From NCBI GenBank assembly GCA_905221605.1, contig CAJNDS010002614.1, forward strand, positions 317,033-341,793: 24,761 bases of DNA. Direction: 5' to 3'. Below are positions 16,384-24,761 of the stretch, piece after piece (positions within the stretch are counted from its first letter, which is position 1; each line of letters starts with the position of its first letter). The DNA is from Symbiodinium natans (lineage: Eukaryota; Sar; Dinophyceae; Suessiales; Symbiodiniaceae). A program made the translations under genes and the position numbers. A model generated the notes under the pieces. It saw nothing but the letters and a program-made list of their open reading frames with translations. It searched no databases and was not told the origin of the DNA.

Positions 16384-16417
16384 TAATCCCAAATCCCAAA
16401 CCCTGAGGGGGGGGGGG

Positions 16418-16500
16418 GTACTATGTATATGTATGTCTGTCTGTCTGTATGTATGTACGTATGTATGTATATACACACCTATACTTCCATACATGTGCAT
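16418..16500. repeat. Microsatellite (TGTA/TGTC)n with poly-G leader
   Basis: A G run is followed by TATG, TCTG and TACG tetranucleotide repeats, then TATACACA. Confidence 0.9.
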
Positions 16501-16676
16501 GCATACACGAGGTGGCTCTGAAGTAGAGCTCCCAGAGCTAGTAGGCCTTCCTGGCTGGGGAGTTGGGTTCATGAGCATCCTTTCTTGTGACACAAAGACC
16601 CAGTGATGCTCACCAGCTCACAGACACCGTCGCTCATGTGATGTGGACTTGGGCAAATTAGAGGCCAAGGACATGA

Positions 16677-16795
16677 TTAGGATGGGAACACCGCAGTCAT
16701 GGTCACTTCCAGTCTGGGAGCCGCTTTTGCCGCGTTCTCTGAGGTGAGGCACGCGATGCCAACAACGAAGACAGCCAAGATGCGGGCCGCCAGTT
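16677..16795 (-). CDS. Possible exon with a hydrophobic, signal-like helix
   Basis: On the minus strand, TTATGTGCAG is followed by a GC3-rich frame reading ELAARILAVFVVGIACLTSE then NAAKAAPRLEV, ending at TAA 16677-16679. The hydrophobic run followed by AKA-A resembles a signal peptide with a cleavage site or a membrane helix. The frame is also open upstream to about 17027, so splicing is not required. No domain and no neighbouring exon are established. Confidence 0.2.
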
Positions 16796-16799
16796 CTGC

Positions 16800-17821
16800 A
16801 CATAAAGCAAGTGCGCAAAAGTTGTCAGTGTTGAAGCTACGTAATCTGCAACGACCTCCAACACTTTTCCAGATCTCAGGTCGAGGAAACTCACAGATCC
16901 CGCTGACTAAGCTTGGCCAATCTGAGCACATCAAGGCAGCCCTCAGGCGGGCAGCAGATTTCCCCCTCCTCCCGCGCCTCCCTGGAAAAACTTTGGAAAA
17001 ACCACAAGAGGTTTGAGCGTAACCCATACTGAATCAGAGAGCCAAGATTGCCCAAATCCGTACAGTGATCGCTGTAGGCCATGCCGTTCACAAGGTGGCC
17101 CAAGCCCAACCTCGGGACTGAGCCTGTATATAGGTCCTTCCGTGTCGCCTCCGAGAAGAAGCAGCCGAAGGGACCCCGAAACAAGGCACCTCGCGTTGAT
17201 TCGCACCGTGCAACCATGCAAGCATGGCATGGCATGTGATGGGCACTGCGTTCCGCGAGTTCAACCAGTTCCCATCAGTTCCACTTAAGGTGAAAAATTA
17301 TGCGGAGGAAGATCTTTTGCTGATCTTATTGGCTGTGCGACCCAGCTGAAAGCATCGAGACTCAAGCTGAGAATCCTAGTACAAAAAGGGCCAGTGCCCA
17401 GGCTTGTGTAGAGCTGACACTTCCGCAGCTTTTCAAGTATCTTGTCGATGGGAGCCTTTCGAGCCCTGTACGAGCAAAGACATCTTTGCGAGCGAGCAAG
17501 GAAGGGAGAGAGAGAGAGAGAGAGCGAGATTTTGGCTCCAGTCCGTCGGGGAAACCGGCTCTCTCCCTTCGCGGGCTTGAGCCCCCGCGCTGCCACCTCG
17601 TTCAAGCGAAACTGGGAAGGCTACACCCCAAATTCCTTGGGATCAAGTGTATTTCTTGGGGGGGCGGGGGTCCTTGGACTGAGTTTGAAACGATGGGGAA
17701 CTGGACTACTTTGCTTCTTTCAGGGGAACCCTAAAACTGTGGCGCCAGGAGGAGGAAACAGATAGTGGTGCAGTGAACTGACGTTGCATACTGCAATGTG
17801 GGAGTTGTAAATGTCCTGCAG
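16800..17821. other. Spacer with conflicting open frames
   Basis: Minus frames at 16891-17235 and 16943-17230 overlap in different registers and lack a domain. A (GA)n tract at 17508-17526 is followed by a GC-rich segment carrying GCTCTCTCCCTTCGCGGGCT (17558), similar to the hairpin module near 13915. Plus frames at 17442-17765 are repeat-influenced. Nothing is called. Confidence 0.5.
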
Positions 17822-17954
17822 GCATCGCTTCTTGAAGTCATGCCCAGGACCTCGCACCTGGGAAGCTATGGACATCCTCCACGCAAGCCTCGTCGAGTAC
17901 GACTCCAGCCCCACCCCCACCCGCCCCACAACGCCAAGGAGGAAGGCAAAATGA
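17822..17954 (+). CDS. Possible terminal exon, unknown product
   Basis: AATGTCCTGCAG|G gives a plausible acceptor with the AG|G context. The frame that follows has GC-ending codons and reads HRFLKSCPGPRTWEAMDILH then ASLVEYDSSPTPTRPTTPRR, up to TGA 17952-17954. The latter part is low complexity. No upstream exon with matching phase was found, and an alternative frame (17798-18130) overlaps it. Confidence 0.2.
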
Positions 17955-18593
17955 CGGAAAAGAAGGAGGAGATCCCATGGAAACTCAGGGGAATGGCCTG
18001 TGCTGGCGTGTGGGGTGTCTTTGATGTTGCTGGGAAAATGGTTTCCGAAAAGTGTTTTCTCGCTCCAAGAGCCACTTTTCTGCGAACAGTAACTTTTGCG
18101 AAAAGAAACCTGGAAGACGTGACAGCTTAAGCCCCCCGATCCCCGAAGCTATGCCCTCAGAACAGCCAAAGAACGCCCGAAAGCCAGAAACCTTAACCGC
18201 TGTGTGCTGGTTCGTTTCTTGCCTGGATAAGATGATTCGGCACTCGCGCAGTGCCCGCAAAGTTGCCCAACACAGTCGGAGGTTCCCCGCAAAGCCGGAA
18301 AATTTCCCGAAGTCCTGTCAGCGGCGCACTGTGTCTCCGGGTTTTGCCCCTATGCCCCACGAAAGCAAGAAATCTCCCGCCTAGCAACTGGCCGGCGCGG
18401 CTGGGTCCCTCCTGGGATTTCAGGCGAGCAGAGGAAGAAGATAAGGGGGCCGCGATGGACATACCCCTTTTGGCCGACATGGCATACATGGCCCTCCTTT
18501 ACTGAAAAAGCGCAGCGCCAGAAGCAGAGAAGAAGATGAGACCTTCCCGAAGTCAGGAATTTGGATGGCTAGGGGTCTAGGTTTATGCTGCAG
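17955..18593. other. Spacer without recognisable gene
   Basis: Overlapping frames on both strands (17985-18260 minus, 18052-18384 plus) have no domain. Nothing is called. Confidence 0.5.
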
Positions 18594-18798
18594 ATCACTG
18601 TTCCCGAGATTCGGCCTGGCGAAGCACCGCCGGCACTGGGGCAAACGGCCCGAAGAAACCTGGGGCGTCTTCTTGGAGCTGCTGGATGCCCGGCAAGAAC
18701 CGCAGGCTAAGGCCGCATTGCTTGCTGATGACGAGTTATTGAACACGATTTGGGATTTTAGGGTCCTTTGCAAACGGAAGCTCTGCATTCGACCGTGA
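18594..18798 (+). CDS. Possible exon or small ORF, unknown product
   Basis: TTTATGCTGCAG ends at 18593. The frame following it reads FGLAKHRRHWGKRPEETWGV then FLELLDARQEPQAKAALLAD with GC-ending codons, and stops at TGA 18796-18798, which itself overlaps a possible donor, GTGACG. The same frame has an ATG at 18565. The opposite strand is Ser-rich and less protein-like. No family is recognised. Confidence 0.25.
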
Positions 18799-19689
18799 CG
18801 ATTCATTTTTGTCTCGGCTCCTCTTTTTCTTGTGTAGTAAACTTCGTTCGCAAAAAGGCTTTGGCCCCTCTGGATATGATACCAGCAAGAATGACACATA
18901 GCTTGACTATTCATCACTCAAGCACATGCAATGTTCAAATGCTGGTACGCTGGCTTGGCCAACCGGATTTGGATGCTCAATACGCGGGATGATGGCAGAG
19001 AGAACCAGTGGTGGGGCGATGGTGCCCAGTTGCCAGCTTAGCACAAGCAGACATAAAGGCAAAACGCCACAAGCATGGGGAAAAGTGAGCCGACATCCCC
19101 AAACAGACAACATGTTCATTGGAGAGGCATGTCTCATCTTCAACAAGGTTGCAGCTTCCTTTGGGGCACATGTGTTCATGCAACTCTAGCCACTGCTAAT
19201 TATTGGGACACGAGCTTTGGACCATTTTGGATAGATGCACCGAGGACGACATTCTCAGAACCAAGAACAAGAAACAGGTGACACATTTGCAGGCATTGTG
19301 GGCGGTGTGGACGGTTCGTGAGCTCGAGATGTCGGAAGTTTTGGTATTGCACAGCTGCATAGGCACTTTCTGTACTAGGTTGAGCCATGCCAAGGCATAA
19401 ATAGACATACGAAAATAGATAGACATGTTACACACATATATATTATAATATGTATATACATACATATACAGATACCTGTGCCCATATGCATACATATATA
19501 TATATATACACACATATCTCCCTGTGGGGATCATAGGGCTGGCCACTGCCATCAGCCTCCAGGCGAGAGAGTGGGAGTCCTTGCAGCAATGGATCTCGGG
19601 CGGCTTGGCTGTAACATGCTGTAACTGTAAAAGGCCTCTGTGATAATTCTTGGGGGAATGATGCCGGACTCTTCTACTTTCTACTGTAG
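18799..19689. other. Spacer with a TA/CA microsatellite
   Basis: No gene is recognised. A minus-strand frame spanning 19196-19927 is long, but crosses the microsatellite as Tyr/Ile-rich sequence and is judged spurious. Confidence 0.5.
19425..19517. repeat. TA/CATA microsatellite cluster
   Basis: Alternating TA, TG and CA dinucleotides, partly self-complementary. Confidence 0.9.
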
Positions 19690-19957
19690 GATGTCCCGCC
19701 ATGCGTTGCGCAACCTTCAAAGACTTGTCTTTTGCGCGACCAGCATTCGCATCTCCGAGACTTGCAAAGTTGACTCTGCCTGCAGGCCTTGTGAAGTTTG
19801 CGATGGGGCCGTGTAGACATGCTGCCGATCGGAGGGTCTGCGTAGCCCAAGGATACGAACCAAAGCAGATCGTGGGCATCCTCAACGCAGCGATCGTCTT
19901 CCACTCGCTGCCAAGCCCGAACAGCACCGTGCGTCTAGCTCACGCCATGGGCGTGCG
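19690..19957 (+). CDS. Candidate internal exon bounded by good splice signals
   Basis: CTTCTACTTTCTACTGTAG|G forms a pyrimidine-rich acceptor, and GTGCG|GTGAGT at the other end is a near-consensus donor. The 268 bases between them stay open in one frame (codons from 19692), about 88 residues, containing SFARPAFASPRLAKLTLPAG and GYEPKQIVGILNAAIVFHS. No domain is recognised. One other frame starts at ATG 19691 but stops halfway. This is the best-framed exon candidate outside the channel, but no partner exons are found, so it may be chance. Confidence 0.3.
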
Positions 19958-21942
19958 GTGAGTGGGCACAAAACGTCAACGAGCCCTCGCAAGTGTCCCA
20001 AATAAACCAGGATCGTCTAAACCCAGAGAGATGTGATTACGGTACAGTCGAGGGGCTTGTAAGCGATTGGCCTGCTTGCTGCTTGCCGTATGGCCGTGGG
20101 CCTTGGCAGAAATGTTTAGAGTGTTTGTTCTTATGTGCGTCGACAAGGGCCACTGGCTCACTCTGAGTCCTGACAGCGCCTTTCACTGCGCATGGTCCGT
20201 CACGCACACTGCTTTCCATGTCCTAGATGGACTATGGGTATCCACAATGGAAACATTGGCCGTTTTCAAACCATTTCGCGATCTACACTCGCGAGTCAAT
20301 CACAGCATGCCGTGCCGGATTGTCGAAGCTCCTGTGTTGCATGTTGCAAAGGTCGTCAACGATTGTACGGCCGTGTTCAATGCAGTATCGATAGAAATGT
20401 AGCACAGCATGGACGGGCTAGTCACTGCAGGTTGTGGAGCGGAATCGAGTATGTCGAGTCTATGTAGGTAGGTCTTAAATGCCCCGCGTCACCACGAGTA
20501 CTGCAACTGGAGCGCAGGAAGCCGCATATCATTCTGGACGGCCTCATAAGCTGATGTTGCTGCCGCTGTGCCTGGGTTTGCCGCTTGCGTGGGTAGTGCC
20601 TACGTTACGTTCCCACAGCTTGCTGCTTTATTTGTTGGGCTGGCAACAGCAGACATCGAGCTTAGACCTCGGACAGTTGCCATGCAGGCGCATGGGTTTC
20701 AATGCGGCTAACGGAAGTCCGAATGTCACATCAGATATGCAAGTAGCCTCGGTTGATTTCGCAAGGCCATCCGGCGTCTGCAGTCTTTTCTTGTACGTCA
20801 AGTACTAGACAATCATTGCTGGCACTGGCAAATGCCAGAGTGACGATGCGACATGGCGAGCAGGCAAGAGAAAACCTGCCTGTTTCAAGCCGAGTGTCTC
20901 CGTCTGTCTCCAGATTGTGACCGGTTCTGCACGAGCCAAGAACCGTCGGAGGTCACTTTCATTTTCTGGGCCTGCTCCATTGGAGACCGTGAACGATGCA
21001 CCATGTACAATTCCATTCCAGCTTCAATTCATTCTCAGTTAACATGTTCTGCTCAAAACGAGGCCTGGGCAGTGTTTAATGTGTTTAATGGAATTCGACT
21101 TTCAGTAGCTGCGACACGCAGGCCACCCCGGAGTAACTGTGAAATTCGTTTTCTCCAGCCAAAGTACCTGCGCCGTGCAAGACCTGGAAGATCGGGCTGA
21201 TCGCAACCAGGGCGGTGTTTTTCTCGATTTTCTTGGTCCCATGTTCAACTGTTCTACGCATCCGTGAACCAAAGCCTAGTTCAGCAGTTTGTTGAACAGT
21301 TAAGCCAGTGAATTGAGTGCCTCCATTGCGTTGATATACTGCGGAGAGAGAGAGAGAGAGAGAGAGCACGAAAAGAACGAAAGAGGAACGAAGTTGAAGC
21401 CTATCCAGGTTCTGCATGGTGCTCGAGGCACGCCCCGACAGCAAAGGGATTTGGTAGGTCCGACCCGCTTTTCTCATTCGAGGGCACCATGTACCAGCTT
21501 CGGACACGGCTTCATGCTTGTGAGCAGAGTGGAAACGATAGGTCCTTTTAGAGTAAAGTCACGGCCGATGGCTGGTGCAGCGGGTGCAGACATCCTTTTC
21601 ATGGATGTGTTTTGGATTGGCAGTTCCCTTTGGACGTCCATGCATGGCCAGACAAGGGCATCAAGCCCACGTATGTATGCGAGGCTGGGAAGCTGAGTCG
21701 TTGCAGCGGTAGTGTGTTCGGCGCCGTCTGTGCCCATGCGCATCGGAAAGATGTTATTGCAATTATATGCTGGAAAGGGGAGGAATGCCCTCCAACCTTC
21801 TACTCCGGGAAGTTGCATGCCTTATATCAGATCTGTGACGGGTCTCGCTGTGGCAGCTGGACAACCGGGAGAGGGCTGGGAAGCTGGAGTCGGACTTGAT
21901 GCCCAGTCTCATTGTTTCAGCCAAATCTGTGGGCTTACAAGT
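19958..21942. other. Spacer with unsupported open frames
   Basis: Plus frames at 20067-20402, 20479-20808, 20853-21200 and 21612-21899 (the last Cys-rich) and minus frames at 21085-21818 have no recognised domain or splice logic. A short (GA)n run lies at 21343-21366. Nothing is called. Confidence 0.5.
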
Positions 21943-21989
21943 CTACAGTAAGTTTACAGTAAGTTTACAATGTTTACAATGTTTACAAG
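21943..21989. repeat. Short tandem repeats TTTACAGTAAG and TTTACAATG
   Basis: Two copies of an 11-bp unit are followed by two to three copies of a related 9-10-bp unit. The first unit contains GTAAGT, a donor-like hexamer, twice. Confidence 0.85.
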
Positions 21990-23246
21990 TTCGAGCTTGG
22001 GCCTTGGGGGATGTGACGGCTCTCCCATTCCCGATGTAGTGTCCAGTGGCTGAGGCTCCGGGCTCAAAGGGCCTGAAACACGCTATTGCTCGGATACCCA
22101 GCGATGCCAAAAGGACAATGCAGAACGACTCAGTAGTTGCGGCAGGGCTACAGACTGTAAGAGCATTGTCGGCTATGTGCTTGTCGAGACCAAGAGACCG
22201 GATCGCGGGGGTGTGTCTAAGTACGAAGCTCCCTTTCGGTAAGCTTGACTCCAAGATAGCTCAGAGAGTGCTTGTTTTCCCAGGCGCACAGATCCCGAAG
22301 ATCAGAGAGCAGGTGTCTGGCCTAGACATCGATGATGAGATGTTAATCCAGTGCAGCAAAGAACTACCCATCCTAACCCAGTTACCCACGGGAGATCGAG
22401 AGCTTCTAGCTGCTTGCTCAGTCTTCACCCAACAAAACACGAACACATAGAGAACGACCAATGAAAGAAGGTTCTGGTTCTTGGTGCTTAGAATCTCCAA
22501 GATTCCAACACAAACTCTGCAACTGTGCACTCTGTCTGTGAGATGCACTTGTCATCACAGTTGTCAAGGCTTCGCAGCTTCCTTTCATCTGGAAGCCCTG
22601 GAGGCACGACCATGCGAGTTTGCCCTGCATCGAACGGTTGGCACTTGCATGCTGGTAGGCCAGCGACGCCTCCAGCTGAACTTGCGCCGAGCGAGCTTTC
22701 AGCCAGGCACCACAGGATACCTGAAGTGGAAAGAGTACATGCAAGGAGCAAGCCAGTTTCCCCTTTGCGCGTACTCTGCCCTGCCCGGATGTGCAGAGAA
22801 ATGGAGAGGGGAGACGATGTCGGCTCTCATTTCAAGCACCAATGAGCTGCGATGCATCGCCGATACATCGCCGACTCCCCGTATCACAAAGAGACCGGGG
22901 ACCGAAGACCACGAAAACCACGAAGACCACGAAGACCAGAAGACTCTGCGTAGGGTACCCCCAGACATACAGAGCTGCGGTTGCGGCATGCCCACATGTC
23001 CCGTTCACAGCGATACAACCAATGGGTTTGTCAGTTTTCCAGGTCCAATTTCATGGTCACCAAACAATGCTTGTTCAGGGGGAGCCCCCAAAACGGCGTG
23101 CCAGTGCCGAAGTGCACTTGTTCTTGAAAGACACTGCTGAGAGAAAGTCCAGAGAAGGCGACAGGTCGCTTCTCATCTTGGGGACCTCTGTGTCGACATG
23201 GCAGAGCCGCTTTGGTCAGGGTAGGTAATTTCATCGCTAACGCGAG
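21990..23246. other. Spacer with two longer frames lacking ATG starts
   Basis: Plus frames at 22046-22450 (GTG start) and 22481-23140 (TTG start) are moderately long but domain-free, and the second crosses a 9-bp repeat. Neither is called. Confidence 0.45.
22901..22943. repeat. 9-bp tandem repeat (ACCACGAAG)n
   Basis: About four imperfect copies. They are in phase with codons, so the crossing frame reads EDHEN/EDHED-like triplets. Confidence 0.85.
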
Positions 23247-23274
23247 GCCGCCTTGGCAAGGGTACCGAGGCGGC
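23247..23274. other. Hairpin with 10-bp arms
   Basis: GCCGCCTTGG and CCGAGGCGGC pair with one wobble around an 8-nt loop (CAAGGGTA). No T-run follows; its function is unknown. Confidence 0.7.
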
Positions 23275-23323
23275 AGGAAGGGGTAGTGGGGGTGAGGGGG
23301 GGAAGGCGGCCGGACTGCAAGAA

Positions 23324-23542
23324 ATGCCATTTCAACTCTTCCTACTTGCATTTCTGATTCCTGTCTTAGCGAGGACAGCAAAGGCTGTGCGTGCAGAGAA
23401 CGCAGGGAGATCTCGTGGCCACGCTTTTTTCTCCACTATCTGGGGATCTAAACCGTACATGTCCGTAAACACACCTAAGCGGAAAGTCCGAAAACCTAAA
23501 CGTGTTCAGCGTTTTGGGTTGAGGGTTTGTGCGAGGGGCTGA
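23324..23542 (+). CDS. Possible small secreted basic peptide
   Basis: ATG 23324 opens 72 codons. Residues 1-20 (MPFQLFLLAFLIPVLARTAK) resemble a signal peptide, and the mature part would be basic (TPKRKVRKPKRVQRF). CTGCAAG just before the ATG could accept a spliced leader. Codon use is not strongly GC3-biased. No family is recognised, and an ORF this short can arise by chance. Confidence 0.25.
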   Translation: MPFQLFLLAFLIPVLARTAKAVRAENAGRSRGHAFFSTIWGSKPYMSVNTPKRKVRKPKRVQRFGLRVCARG

Positions 23543-24239
23543 AAATCACGAAAGCTTTGCTCGTAGGATTCATGCACGGAGCGAACCAAGATGATCCATC
23601 ATAGACTTCTGTGACGGCAAACATTTGCCTGCTTGCATGCATGCGAGGTCTTGGCTTCTGGGTCGTGATTGTTCACCTGCAGATGTCACATGAGCGAGCA
23701 GGGCAGAGTCGTGGCACTTCCGGAACATGGAACGTCTTGGCAAGATTTGTCGAAGTTAAACCGAAGATCTACGGTTCAGTTCAACTCTGGGCAGTGCCTC
23801 CCTTCGCCCGTGTGTTTCTAGCGTTGCTCGGCTGTCCGCTGCAGAGGAATCGAGCAGTTCCACTGCGCCGAAGCTTGAAGCTGAGCCTTTCCAGCCTAGA
23901 AAGTAAAGTTGCCTGTTGACTCTTGACCACATCGGGTTGCAAGTTGCAAAGCCATGATCAGCTTCGGCGCCGTTTCCTTTCCGATTGCTTGGACCAATAG
24001 GCTAAGAGTTGGAGTTCTTCGTGTTGCTTAAGGGAAATATGTTGTGCCATTCTATTGGTCGTTTGCTGTTTGGCGCGATGCTCTGTGCATGGAGCCCCGT
24101 CACGCCATTTGTACATAGTATGCTGCACATTTCTGCGGTTGCTTCTACTCCGGATGTGGTGCACCCTTTCCAAGTCTCATGCTGCAGCCGCAGGATTGGA
24201 GCAAATCTAGGTGTTTGGGTGCAAAGACACACGACTTTC
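23543..24239. other. Spacer with weak frames
   Basis: A plus frame from ATG 23641 to 23919 (92 codons) and another from ATG 24039 to 24245 lack domains. Nothing is called. Confidence 0.45.
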
Positions 24240-24761
24240 CTTTAAGTGCTACAGAGATTGTTCGAACTCCTTGAAAATTTATGATTCAAAAGGATCCTTA
24301 TCTCATTTCATTGGGCCTGTTTATATCTGGCTCTATTACGATCTTCAATGGTATCTCGTCGATGTATTGATGATTGCTCCTCTTTTTAATCTATCGTAAT
24401 TCATTGTGGAAGTTCTTTTGGTTGTGAAGTACTGTGGCTGCCACTAATAAATATTCTAACGCTGGCACTGAAACGTCGTTTTGTGCGAAGTGGTATGTCG
24501 AACGTAAGTATTAGATGCAGAGATCGTGGAGCGTTGTGTTACGATGGAATTCGGATACGAATCGGTGATTTTCGAAAATTTGGAAAAATCATTTTCAATA
24601 TATCTACGGATTGGATGCTTGGAAATTAGGGAAGAATTTCTACGAATGAATGATAAGGATGATCTTCGATTTTAATGAGGATTTATATATAAGATATGAT
24701 TGATGGGTATTGAAAAGGGGATTTCATTTCGGATTTGGAATTTGTCTAAATTTATTTGGGG
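24240..24761. other. AT-rich island at the window end
   Basis: Composition shifts abruptly from mixed, GC-leaning sequence to clearly AT-rich (roughly 60-65% A+T by eye), with no microsatellite. In the frame starting at 24242, only one TAA/TAG (24512-24514) occurs in about 170 codons, but seven TGA do. Reading TGA as Trp gives aromatic, hydrophobic sequence. However, the other two plus frames are also fairly open over 24508-24670, so this is not proof of coding. It may be an organellar insertion, a foreign segment or simply an AT-rich spacer. It runs off the window. Confidence 0.5.

Noticed and set aside
16891-17235. Minus frame with GLGHLVNGMAYSDHCTD, faintly like a SET-domain motif
   Set aside because: The remaining SET motifs are absent, and an overlapping frame in another register is just as open.
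17529-17538. ATTTTGGCTC match to the dinoflagellate spliced leader
   Set aside because: Only 10 bases match, and the flanks on both sides differ from the leader; a 10-mer match is plausible by chance in a window this size.
19196-19927. 243-codon minus-strand ORF
   Set aside because: A third of it is a Tyr/Ile-rich translation of a TA/CATA microsatellite and there is no domain.
1-24761. CRISPR array, bacterial operon, rRNA genes
   Set aside because: No regularly spaced repeats with unique spacers, no co-oriented adjacent genes with ribosome-binding sites, and no rRNA core motifs were seen.

Overview
The window looks like nuclear DNA of a dinoflagellate, most likely a Symbiodiniaceae-like alga. 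This is an inference from several signs. The one convincing gene is an alveolate-style KCNH/CNBD-type potassium channel interrupted by short introns. One of those introns has a GC rather than GT donor, and two acceptors are followed by G (AG|G); both traits are typical of dinoflagellate introns. Gene density is very low, the spacer is packed with microsatellites, and no bacterial operon, ribosome-binding site, tRNA, rRNA or CRISPR array is visible.

Layout: 1-120 is a short 50-bp tandem repeat. 528-955 holds a possible frameshifted gene relic. 956-6722 is mostly spacer with minisatellites, one long open frame without a recognisable domain (1875-2867), and weak exon candidates. 6723-10101 is the channel neighbourhood: a possible trans-spliced mini-exon, a 360-nt tract almost devoid of T, then the channel gene (exons 7457-7892, 7950-8218, 8322-8435, 8571-9917, with an optional tiny last exon). 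10102-11640 is spacer. 11676-11925 is an array of three related palindromes. 11950-14310 is a repeat-dominated block: half a kilobase of polypurine, an uncharacterised 318-codon ORF, a diverged tandem repeat family and more purine tracts flanked by small UUCG-type hairpins. 14311-24240 is spacer with microsatellites and a few weak exon candidates on both strands, the best bounded by good splice signals at 19690-19957. From about 24240 to the end the sequence turns clearly AT-rich.

Only the channel is assigned a function. It should be a plasma- or endomembrane voltage-gated K+ channel with six transmembrane segments, a TxxSVGYGD selectivity filter and a C-terminal cyclic-nucleotide-binding-homology domain. 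No multi-gene system could be demonstrated. The least explained structures are the alternating palindrome array, the T-depleted tract just upstream of the channel, and the hairpin modules recurring next to GA tracts. Candidate exons outside the channel rest on reading-frame and splice-signal impressions only and carry low confidence.
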